A stretch of DNA of 64,000 nucleotides from an uncultured Clostridia bacterium (GTDB lineage Bacteria; Bacillota; Clostridia; Lachnospirales; CAMZNU01): the NCBI GenBank assembly GCA_947313885.1, contig CAMZNU010000007.1:1-64000 (forward strand). Direction: 5' to 3'. Positions 16,965 through 24,040 of the stretch are shown one piece after another (position 1 is the first letter of the stretch; each line of letters opens with the position of its first letter). A model generated the notes under the pieces. It ran no database searches. It saw only the letters and a program-made list of their open reading frames with translations, and had not been told where the DNA came from. Both the position numbers and the translations under genes were made by a program.

Positions 16965-18159
16965 AATTTATTTCCCTCCCTGTATTGTTAAAAAAAACGT
17001 TGTCATTAAAAACTATATTACCATTTACAATAGTTGTTAAAACATCACCGAAGCCACTAAAATTATGGAAAGGTGTCCATTTGCATTTGGAAACAATAGT
17101 ATCATTAGTAATTTTAAAAGGTTTGTTTAAGTCAACAATGACTAAGTCAGCACAAAAATCTTTTTTAAGAAACCCTCTTTTTTCTATGTTAAATATTTGG
17201 CTTGGGTTGTTACACATAAGAGATATAAGTTTTTCCATAGTAAGTTTGTTTTGATTAACGGAATTTAACATAAGAGGTAAAGAAGTTTCAACACCGCCAA
17301 CGCCAAATGTAAGATTTTCTAATTTTTCATTTAATAAATGAGGTGCATGATCAGAACCTAATGTATCTATAATTCCGTTGTTAATACAGTCCCATAAATA
17401 ATTACAATCTAAATTACTTTTAAGTTCGGGTTTCATTCTAAGTAATGGATTATTTTTAAGATCATCTTCATTTAAAAATAAATGATGGGGTGTAACTTCT
17501 ACTGTAAAATTACTAGTAGATTTGTATTTTTCTATAGTTTTCAATTCATCTTTAGAAGAAATATGACAAAGATGTAAAGGGGTAGAACATTTGTTACTTA
17601 TGTTAATAGATTTTTCTACCATTTCATTTTCGCCGTGTACAGTAATTAACTTTGACTTTGAAAAAATATTTTCAAGAGTGTCATTATCTTCTACTAACAT
17701 TTTTCCAGTTGATACGTTCATAAATACTTTAGTAGATGCTATATTTAATTTTGGAATTTCATTAGAGTTATCATAATTAGAACCACCGAAATGAAACCCA
17801 TAATTAACGACAGAAGTTTTAGAAGCTAAATCTCTTTTTAAATTTAGATTATTAACAGTAGTCGTAGTAGGTATAGTATTTGGCATATCGATAAAAGTAG
17901 TAACACCACCTTTAGCACAAGCTAAAGAACCAGAATAAAAATCTTCTTTGTGACTAAGTCCAGGAGTACGCATATGAACATGACAATCAATGACTCCAGG
18001 GATAACATAATATAATCCTTTCAAATCAATTATTTTTACATTAGTGTCATCAACGTTAATAATATTTTCTATTTTACTTATTTTATCATTTTGGATAAGA
18101 ATATCTTTAAGTACGAAATTGTTGCCATGAGTAATAACTCTAGCATTTTTAATTAGCAT
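16957..18159 (-). CDS. pyrC: Dihydroorotase (class I)
   Basis: 400 residues of the amidohydrolase fold, closing carbamoyl-aspartate to dihydroorotate. Metal ligands are visible in DCHVHMRTPG, in the HGENEMV and LCHIS histidines and in LGSDHAPH; GGVTTFIDMPNT is a class I mark. Slightly shorter than the ~425 usual but without an obvious gap. Overlaps pyrF and pyrE by 7 and 8 bases. Confidence 0.95.
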   Translation of the reverse strand: MLIKNARVITHGNNFVLKDILIQNDKISKIENIINVDDTNVKIIDLKGLYYVIPGVIDCHVHMRTPGLSHKEDFYSGSLACAKGGVTTFIDMPNTIPTTTTVNNLNLKRDLASKTSVVNYGFHFGGSNYDNSNEIPKLNIASTKVFMNVSTGKMLVEDNDTLENIFSKSKLITVHGENEMVEKSINISNKCSTPLHLCHISSKDELKTIEKYKSTSNFTVEVTPHHLFLNEDDLKNNPLLRMKPELKSNLDCNYLWDCINNGIIDTLGSDHAPHLLNEKLENLTFGVGGVETSLPLMLNSVNQNKLTMEKLISLMCNNPSQIFNIEKRGFLKKDFCADLVIVDLNKPFKITNDTIVSKCKWTPFHNFSGFGDVLTTIVNGNIVFNDNVFFNNTGREINYE

Positions 18160-18875
18160 AAAAGTAACCCCTCCTCAATTTCGTTAATAATTAAATCGAT
18201 AGCTTTAATAGGGTCATGAGATTTAGTAATAGGACGACCTATTACTAAAAAATCAGCACCGTTTTTAATAGCATCTTTAGGAGTCATAATTCTTTTTTGA
18301 TCATCTACAGATGCAAAAGATGGTCTAACGCCAGGGCAAATAGTATAAAAATCATTACCGCATAAATTTTTGATTTTTTTAGCTTCTATAGGAGAGCAAA
18401 CAACACCGTTAAGTCCAGCATTTTTACTTTGGACGGCAAGGTGAGTAGCAAGTTCTGAGGCATTTAAAGAAGTTTTAAACTGTTCCATAATTTCTTTATC
18501 AGAAAAAGAAGTTAGGACAGTAACGCCAATACATAATGAATTAGAATTAGAAGTTTTTATAGTAGTTACAACTTTCTCCATGGCGGTAACGCCTATAGAA
18601 CAATGTACATTAAACATAAAAACTTTTTCTTTAATGGCAAAAAGTGAAGCCATAGCAGTTGTATTAGGAATATCATGAAATTTTAAATCTAAAAAAACTT
18701 TTTTATTTAAACTGTGTAAATAGTCTATAGCTTCTCCGCGGGTGTTAAGGAACAATTCAAGACCAACTTTATAAACGTTAACTTTATCGCCTATAGAGGT
18801 AACTATTTTTTTAACATCATTTAAATTTGTATAATCTAAAGCTACTATTAATCTGTCGCAATTATTTAAAATCAT
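18153..18875 (-). CDS. pyrF: Orotidine 5'-phosphate decarboxylase
   Basis: 240 residues, a compact TIM barrel converting OMP to UMP. VFLDLKFHDIPNT holds the Asp-Lys catalytic pair, CPGVRPS is the phosphate-binding loop and LVIGRPIT the C-terminal loop. Four-base overlap with pyrD upstream and seven with pyrC downstream. Confidence 0.96.
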   Translation of the reverse strand: MILNNCDRLIVALDYTNLNDVKKIVTSIGDKVNVYKVGLELFLNTRGEAIDYLHSLNKKVFLDLKFHDIPNTTAMASLFAIKEKVFMFNVHCSIGVTAMEKVVTTIKTSNSNSLCIGVTVLTSFSDKEIMEQFKTSLNASELATHLAVQSKNAGLNGVVCSPIEAKKIKNLCGNDFYTICPGVRPSFASVDDQKRIMTPKDAIKNGADFLVIGRPITKSHDPIKAIDLIINEIEEGLLLC

Positions 18876-19822
18876 AATTTTATCCTTTCTCTATAAGAAA
18901 CTCCGTTATCAGGATGTGCAAGCCCAATTAAAGATGAAATACAATCTATACCGTTATCATTTAAATATTTTTCAAGTCCTTGTTTAATTTCTAATGGAAG
19001 TGTAGGGTTTGAAAATAAAGAACTACCAAGAGAGATACAAGTAGCACCCGCCATAAAAAACTCTATAGCATCATTAGTTGATGATATTCCGCCCATACCT
19101 AAAATAGGTATTGATACTTGTTGTGAAACTTGATAGATCATTCTAAGGGCGATAGGTTTTATAGCAGGACCAGATAACCCACCCATAACATTACCGAGTA
19201 AAGGTTTTTTACTTTTAATATCAATAGAAATACCTAATAAAGTATTTATTAAAGCGATAGCATCAGCCCCTTCTTCTTCTACTATTTTAGAAATTTCAAC
19301 GATGTTAGTAACGTTAGGAGATAATTTAACTATAAGAGGCTTAGATAAAACTTTACGAACTTCATGAGTTACATGTCTAGCCATTTTAGGGTTAGACCCA
19401 AATGCCATACCACCATCTTTAACGTTAGGACATGAAATATTAAGTTCTACAATATCAATTTCTTTTATAAGTTCGATTTTTTTAGCAAGCTGTACATAGT
19501 CATCTAGTACACTACCGTTAATATTAGCGACTAGAGGTATAGAAATTTCTTTTTTTATTGATGGTAATAATTTTTTAAATTCATTTATACCAGGATTTTC
19601 AAGACCTACACAATTTAACATACCAGAAGGCGTCTCAGCGATGCGAATACCTTTGTTACCGTTACGAGGTTCTAAAGTTATACCTTTTAAAACTACAGCA
19701 CCTAGTTCATTTGGATTAAAGTAATCTTTATATTCAAGACCGTAGCCAAAACAACCAGAGGCTGTTAATAATGGATTATTTAAATCAATACCTAAAAAAT
19801 TTAAATTCAAATTATTATTCAT
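18872..19822 (-). CDS. pyrD: Dihydroorotate dehydrogenase, catalytic subunit (PyrDB type)
   Basis: 316 residues. FMN enzyme oxidising dihydroorotate to orotate. LNFLGIDLNNPLLTASGCFGYG, NISCPNVKDGGMAFG (catalytic Cys of the NAD-linked class 1B enzyme), and GMGGISSTNDAIEFFMAGA are the class marks. Works as a heterotetramer with PyrK, encoded immediately upstream with an eight-base overlap, passing electrons to NAD+. Confidence 0.96.
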   Translation of the reverse strand: MNNNLNLNFLGIDLNNPLLTASGCFGYGLEYKDYFNPNELGAVVLKGITLEPRNGNKGIRIAETPSGMLNCVGLENPGINEFKKLLPSIKKEISIPLVANINGSVLDDYVQLAKKIELIKEIDIVELNISCPNVKDGGMAFGSNPKMARHVTHEVRKVLSKPLIVKLSPNVTNIVEISKIVEEEGADAIALINTLLGISIDIKSKKPLLGNVMGGLSGPAIKPIALRMIYQVSQQVSIPILGMGGISSTNDAIEFFMAGATCISLGSSLFSNPTLPLEIKQGLEKYLNDNGIDCISSLIGLAHPDNGVSYRERIKL

Positions 19823-20597
19823 TAGTACCTCCTATATTTTCTTCTATAATGTCTAAACTGTTAAAAACAGGACCATCATAGCAAACTTTTTTCATGCCAT
19901 TTTTTGTAATGATAGAACAACCAACACATGCTTTAATACCGCAGGCCATTCTTTCTTCTAAAGAAATTTCACACAATATGTTGTGTTTATGGCTAAGACG
20001 TGCGACAGCTTCCATCATTTTAAAAGGACCACAAGTATAAATTAAATCTATATTATTTTTTTCTAATATGGGATTTAAAGCATCTATAACATTACCAGTA
20101 ATTCCAGTAGAGCCATCTAACGTTGTAATTATGTTATGTACATTAGGAAAATTAAAACGTTCAACGATTTTAATAGAATGCGAATCACTAGCACCAGCTA
20201 TAAAAGTTATGTTGTTATTAGGTAATAATGATTTAATTAAATATTTCATAGGTGCGATACCAATGCCACCGCCGATAACAACAATATTTTTGTTAATGGG
20301 AGTTGTAGAAAAACCGTTACCTAATGAACCATGAATGTTAATAACGTCATTAGGACGTAAGTTAGAAATTTCATAAGTGCCAGATCCTAATGCTTCATAA
20401 TAAAATTCTAAAATGTTACCGTCTATATTGTGCAAACTTATAGGTCGTCGTAAAATACGAGAATTATCATTACTTTTAATCATAAAAAATTGTCCAGCTT
20501 TAGCATTGGTACATAATTTTTTAGTAAGTACTTTTAATAAAAAATAATTATTTGAAATATTAATATTTTCTAAAACTATTACGTCTTCTAAAAACAT
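19815..20597 (-). CDS. pyrK: Dihydroorotate dehydrogenase electron transfer subunit
   Basis: 260 residues. FAD-binding barrel with RRPISLHNI (the RxxS FAD motif), NAD-binding GGGIGIAPMKYLI, and a 2Fe-2S cluster near the end in CGIKACVGCSI plus VC. Links PyrD to NAD+. GGAGGT precedes ATG. First structural gene after the attenuator. Confidence 0.96.
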   Translation of the reverse strand: MFLEDVIVLENINISNNYFLLKVLTKKLCTNAKAGQFFMIKSNDNSRILRRPISLHNIDGNILEFYYEALGSGTYEISNLRPNDVINIHGSLGNGFSTTPINKNIVVIGGGIGIAPMKYLIKSLLPNNNITFIAGASDSHSIKIVERFNFPNVHNIITTLDGSTGITGNVIDALNPILEKNNIDLIYTCGPFKMMEAVARLSHKHNILCEISLEERMACGIKACVGCSIITKNGMKKVCYDGPVFNSLDIIEENIGGTNE

Positions 20598-20612
20598 AAA
20601 TTAACCTCCACA

Positions 20613-20654
20613 TAAAAAAAGGAATAAATGCAAAATGAATTAGCATTTATTCCT
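20613..20654 (-). terminator. Attenuator terminator of the pyrK operon leader
   Basis: On the minus strand: arm AGGAATAAATGC, 11-base loop, arm GCATTTATTCCT (12 perfect pairs), then T7. The stop codon of the leader ORF is the first three loop bases, and the last four leader codons form the rising arm, so a ribosome finishing the leader would block the hairpin. pyrK starts 16 bases after the T-run. Confidence 0.85.
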
Positions 20655-20735
20655 ACAACATATTAAATTATTAATTAAAAAAAACGGGGCAAACACAATT
20701 AAAAAAAATTCATTTACAATATAAAATTTTTTCAT
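20640..20735 (-). CDS. Leader peptide of the pyrK-pyrD-pyrF-pyrC-pyrE operon (31 aa)
   Basis: Not in the ORF track. ATG with AAGGAGG nine bases upstream begins a 31-codon ORF, MKKFYIVNEFFLIVFAPFF and so on to CCRNKC, ending inside the attenuator hairpin. It contains two T8 tracts coding FFL (GAA-TTTTTTTT-A and CCG-TTTTTTTT-A). Placement between a strong promoter and a terminator, with its stop in the hairpin, matches a transcription-attenuation leader such as PyrL of enterobacterial pyrBI: slow RNA polymerase at U-tracts when UTP is low lets the ribosome keep pace and prevent termination. The mechanism is inferred from layout; the ORF and hairpin are seen directly. Confidence 0.78.
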   Translation of the reverse strand: MKKFYIVNEFFLIVFAPFFLINNLICCRNKC

Positions 20736-20766
20736 AAGCGTGTGCCTCCTTTTTCATATTAAAAAG

Positions 20767-20795
20767 ATAGTAACATAAGTAAAAAAAATTGTCAA
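20767..20795 (-). promoter_or_regulatory. Promoter of the pyrK operon
   Basis: TTGACA, 17-bp spacer, TACTAT on the minus strand; predicted transcript start about 25 bases before the leader ATG, too close for a PyrR-type RNA element ahead of the leader ORF. Confidence 0.82.
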
Positions 20796-20892
20796 AGGAA
20801 ATATATATAATATATACAACAATAAGTAAATACTGTATAATTTTAAAAAAAGAACATATATTTAATAAAAATCTTTATAGGAGGTAAGTTAA

Positions 20893-21474
20893 ATGTGTGA
20901 AAATAATTTTAAAATTGTATATTCAAAAGATGTTCAAAACATTAACTTTTTAGATGATATATTAAAGCTAGATAAAGAGGTATATGAAGATAGTATGTTA
21001 GGAACTAAAAAAAAATTAGAAGAGGAATTTATGAAAAATAAAGAAAGCTATATATTACTTTATAATAAAGAACAATTAATTGGATACAAATGTTTTTTTC
21101 CAGTTACTAATGAAGCAAAAAAAGAAATATTAACAGGGGAAGAAAATTTTGACGATAATATTACAAATGATGATATTTGCGAGTATGGAAACATAAACAA
21201 CTTATTTTTAATATCAATAGTAATATCAAAAAAATATCAAAATACAAAAGGTATAGTGTATTTAAATGAAGCGTTTAAAAAATTTTTATTAAATAAAAAC
21301 GAAGATGGTAAAAAAATAAAATCAATAATGGCTATAGCAGTTAGTGGAAATGGTGTTAAATACTTAGAAAGAAATAATTTTAAAGAAAAGAAAAAAATAG
21401 ACGATAACCATAAATTATACGTATGCGATGAAGAGGGAGTTAGGGGAATATACAATGGAGAACATAGAAAATAA
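20893..21474 (+). CDS. GNAT-like acetyltransferase, divergent
   Basis: 193 residues with a GNAT-like pattern: an N-terminal helix after a beta strand (LDKEVYEDSMLG), YILLYNKEQLIGYKCFFPV as strands 2-3, NLFLISIVISKKYQNTKGIVYLNEAFKKFLL in the place of motif A (beta-4 and acetyl-CoA helix, though the Q/RxxGxG/A loop is altered to YQNTKG), and GVKYLERNNFKEKKK as the final strand. The altered pyrophosphate loop makes activity uncertain. Strong AGGAGGT site. The next gene starts inside its 3' end, so they are coupled. Confidence 0.6.
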   Translation: MCENNFKIVYSKDVQNINFLDDILKLDKEVYEDSMLGTKKKLEEEFMKNKESYILLYNKEQLIGYKCFFPVTNEAKKEILTGEENFDDNITNDDICEYGNINNLFLISIVISKKYQNTKGIVYLNEAFKKFLLNKNEDGKKIKSIMAIAVSGNGVKYLERNNFKEKKKIDDNHKLYVCDEEGVRGIYNGEHRK

Positions 21475-22756
21475 AAAAGAGAAACCAGAAGAACAAAAGG
21501 TAGCAAGTCATATATATCTTATATTTCCAGTTAGTAAAATGAACGGTTATGATGAAAAAATTAATATTAAAAACGGTAAAATGAAAAAAGAATATGATGC
21601 CTATGAAAAAGAAATGGAAGCTACTTATAAATATGAATGTATAGAAGAAGTTTCTAGTAGTATAAAAAAGAAATATTTAGGGTCATATAAATTTCCGATT
21701 ATTAAAGATGATAAATATGGTGAATTTAATGGATGTGTAAAATATGAAAAATGTATAAAACGTATAAAAGAGGTTGATGTTTTCGTATCTATGTCTAGCC
21801 ATGAAGATAGTAAAACGTATTTATTAACTATTGTAATACCGATACCAGAAGATAGTTATTTAGTTACAAATATATTAGACCAAATATCAAGTTCGAACAT
21901 TTATTTAAGGAATAAAAAATATGATAAAGAATATGATAAAGTAGATAGTTTTAAAGAATATGATAAAGTAGATAGTTTTATAAAAGAGAATTTAAAGGTA
22001 GAAAGAGAAGGGGATTATAAAACGGTTATTTGTTTAAAAGAAAAACCAGAAGAAGAAATATTAACAGCGATATTAGCGGGAGAAAGTTATGATAGTAAAG
22101 AAGTAGATTATGGAATTAATAAAGGCGTTATGAAAGAAAGCCTTGAAAATAACATAGCTAAATACAATTTTTATGAAGCGTATATATCGAGAAAAGTTTT
22201 TTTGTATGCTTTAAAGGACTTTAATGAGGACTATATTAAAAATGTAGAAAAAGAAACGTTGTTATTATATATAATAGAATTAGTAATATTTAAATATGGA
22301 GCATTAAAAATAGCAACAAAGAAGATTAGTAAAATAGAAAATGGAGCAAAATTAGAAAAAGTGATAAAAATAAATGAATATGTAGAAAAAAGTCCTATGT
22401 CTTGGAATAATGATACTGTGAAATATTTGTTAGCTAAAGAATTATATCAAGACATAGAGAAATGGTTTAAGATAAATGAAGCAGAAGAGTATTATGTAAT
22501 GAAAAATAATTTAATTGAAAAAAGACTAGAGTTATATGAGATGAGAAAAATAAAAGAACTAACGAAAGACGCTATAACTATAGCGATTAAATCTTTAGTT
22601 GTGGCTATAATAGGAATATACATAAGTACACAGAAAAATTACAAAATTTGGAGAAACATAGAAAGAAACGAATATATTATTGCTATTGTGATTACATTAA
22701 TATTAATAATGCCAGCACTATTAGCAGTAAAACATTACTTTTCAAATAAAAATTGA
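21455..22756 (+). CDS. Unrecognised protein with two C-terminal membrane helices
   Basis: 433 residues from the second in-frame ATG (MENIENKKEKPEEQ), chosen because TAGGGGAA sits eight bases before it; it overlaps the GNAT-like gene by 20 bases. The large Lys/Glu-rich cytoplasmic-looking part has no motif I recognise, although the opening strand HIYLIFPVSKMNGY and SHEDSKTYLLTIVIPIPEDSY hint at a beta-rich domain. Residues ~370-390 and ~405-430 are membrane helices joined by a short loop. It contains a 27-bp direct repeat. It ends just before the carA promoter. Accessory function unknown. Confidence 0.65.
   Translation: MENIENKKEKPEEQKVASHIYLIFPVSKMNGYDEKINIKNGKMKKEYDAYEKEMEATYKYECIEEVSSSIKKKYLGSYKFPIIKDDKYGEFNGCVKYEKCIKRIKEVDVFVSMSSHEDSKTYLLTIVIPIPEDSYLVTNILDQISSSNIYLRNKKYDKEYDKVDSFKEYDKVDSFIKENLKVEREGDYKTVICLKEKPEEEILTAILAGESYDSKEVDYGINKGVMKESLENNIAKYNFYEAYISRKVFLYALKDFNEDYIKNVEKETLLLYIIELVIFKYGALKIATKKISKIENGAKLEKVIKINEYVEKSPMSWNNDTVKYLLAKELYQDIEKWFKINEAEEYYVMKNNLIEKRLELYEMRKIKELTKDAITIAIKSLVVAIIGIYISTQKNYKIWRNIERNEYIIAIVITLILIMPALLAVKHYFSNKN
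21929..21982 (+). repeat. 27-bp direct repeat (two copies) in coding sequence
   Basis: Two adjacent copies of a unit encoding EYDKVDSF(K/I), preceded by a partial third (KEYDK). In frame; probably a recent slippage duplication. Confidence 0.85.
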
Positions 22757-22781
22757 CACTACATAAAACAATTGATAATAT
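22753..22781 (+). promoter_or_regulatory. Promoter of the carA operon
   Basis: TTGACA overlapping the end of the preceding gene, 17-bp spacer, TAATAT; about 30 bases before the leader ATG. Confidence 0.8.
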
Positions 22782-22816
22782 AATAAAAATCAACAAAAAT
22801 AAGGGAGGCAAATATA

Positions 22817-22930
22817 ATGGAAATCAAATTTAAAAATATACAGTTTAAAAATAAAAAATTTAGAAGTGATATTTTTTTAATTGATTCATTAGACAATGCT
22901 TTTTATTTATATTTAAGGAATAATAACTAA
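22817..22930 (+). CDS. Leader peptide of the carA-carB-pyrB operon (37 aa)
   Basis: Not in the ORF track. ATG with AAGGGAGG upstream starts a 37-codon ORF (MEIKFKNIQFKNKKF ... YLRNNN) ending at TAA at the last three bases of the attenuator's rising arm. It passes through a T7 tract (GAT-ATTTTTTTAATT) coding IFLI; the pyrK leader has FFLI encoded by the same TTT TTA ATT codons. No sequence similarity to other proteins is needed: the role would be to carry a ribosome into the terminator. The same promoter-ribosome site-leader-hairpin-gene order as at pyrK supports function. Confidence 0.78.
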   Translation: MEIKFKNIQFKNKKFRSDIFLIDSLDNAFYLYLRNNN

Positions 22931-22957
22931 TTTATTTTAGTTATTGTTCCTTTTTTT
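22916..22957 (+). terminator. Attenuator terminator of the carA operon leader
   Basis: Arms AGGAATAATAACTAA / TTAGTTATTGTTCCT pair over 15 positions with one G-U, six-base loop, then T7. The leader stop codon closes the rising arm. carA starts 15 bases later behind GAGGAGG. Confidence 0.87.
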
Positions 22958-22971
22958 ATGAGGAGGAAAAT

Positions 22972-24039
22972 ATGAAAGGTAGATTAATATTAGAAAACGG
23001 ATTAGTTTTTGAAGGAAAAGTTTTTGGGTATATAGAACAGTCAGTAGGTGAAGTTGTATTTAATACATCAATGACAGGATATCAAGAAATATTAACAGAC
23101 CCATCATATTACGGACAGATGGTAGTGATGACGTACCCAATGATAGGTAATTATGGTTTAAACCTTGATGATTTAGAAAGCGACGGAGGAAAAGTTAGAG
23201 GTTTAATAATAAAAGAGCCTGCAAAGTTACCAAACAACTTTAGATGTGAGATGACATTAGAAGGGTATTTAAGACAACATAAAATAATAGGGTTTAAAGG
23301 AATAGACACAAGACACCTAACAAAAGTAATAAGAGATAAAGGTGTAATGAAAGGAATAATTACAACAGAAGAATTAACCCAAGAACAAATAAAAAAAGAG
23401 ATAGGAAAATTTTCGAATTTAGAAGCTGTGAGTATAGTAAGTACAAAAAATACATATGAAATGCCATGTAATAAAAAAGAGGTAGTAGCTAAAATAGGGA
23501 TGATAGATTATGGAATTAAAAGAAATATAATAAGATCATTTCATGAAAAGGGATGTGACTTAACGGTATTTCCATGGGACGTTACAGCTAAGGAAGTTTT
23601 AGAACATAATATAGATGGAATATTTTTATCAAATGGTCCAGGAGATCCAGCACAATTAAAAGAAGTAGTTGAGGAAATAAAAAAGATGATAGGTAAGAAA
23701 CCTATAGTAGGAATATGTTTAGGACATCAGTTGTTAGCAATTGCGTTAGGTGGAAGTACGATGAAATTAAAATTTGGACATAGAGGGGCAAACCACCCAG
23801 TAAAAGATTTAGAAAAAAACAAAATATTTATAACGTCGCAAAACCATGGGTATGTAGTAGATAAAATACCAGAGGGAGTAGATGTAACACAAATAAATTT
23901 AAATGATAATTCTATTGAGGGTATGAAAGATTATAAAAATAAAATAGCGTCAGTACAATATCATCCAGAGGCATCACCAGGACCTAAAGATTCAAAATAT
24001 ATTTTTGATGATTTTATAAAGTTAATAAAGGAGGCATAA
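22972..24039 (+). CDS. carA: Carbamoyl-phosphate synthase, small (glutaminase) subunit
   Basis: 355 residues. N-terminal CPSase small-chain domain ([31 protein letters not shown]) and a class I glutamine amidotransferase with the catalytic Cys in [15 protein letters not shown] and His in [12 protein letters not shown]. It supplies ammonia to CarB. No separate arginine pathway genes are nearby, and the pyrimidine context suggests a pyrimidine-dedicated enzyme. One-base gap to carB. Confidence 0.97.
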   Translation: MKGRLILENGLVFEGKVFGYIEQSVGEVVFNTSMTGYQEILTDPSYYGQMVVMTYPMIGNYGLNLDDLESDGGKVRGLIIKEPAKLPNNFRCEMTLEGYLRQHKIIGFKGIDTRHLTKVIRDKGVMKGIITTEELTQEQIKKEIGKFSNLEAVSIVSTKNTYEMPCNKKEVVAKIGMIDYGIKRNIIRSFHEKGCDLTVFPWDVTAKEVLEHNIDGIFLSNGPGDPAQLKEVVEEIKKMIGKKPIVGICLGHQLLAIALGGSTMKLKFGHRGANHPVKDLEKNKIFITSQNHGYVVDKIPEGVDVTQINLNDNSIEGMKDYKNKIASVQYHPEASPGPKDSKYIFDDFIKLIKEA

Positions 24040-24040
24040 C

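Noticed and set aside
20598-20760. PyrR-binding antiterminator or T-box in the pyr leaders
   Set aside because: No conserved PyrR-loop or T-box sequence is visible, and the space before the leader ORF is too short.
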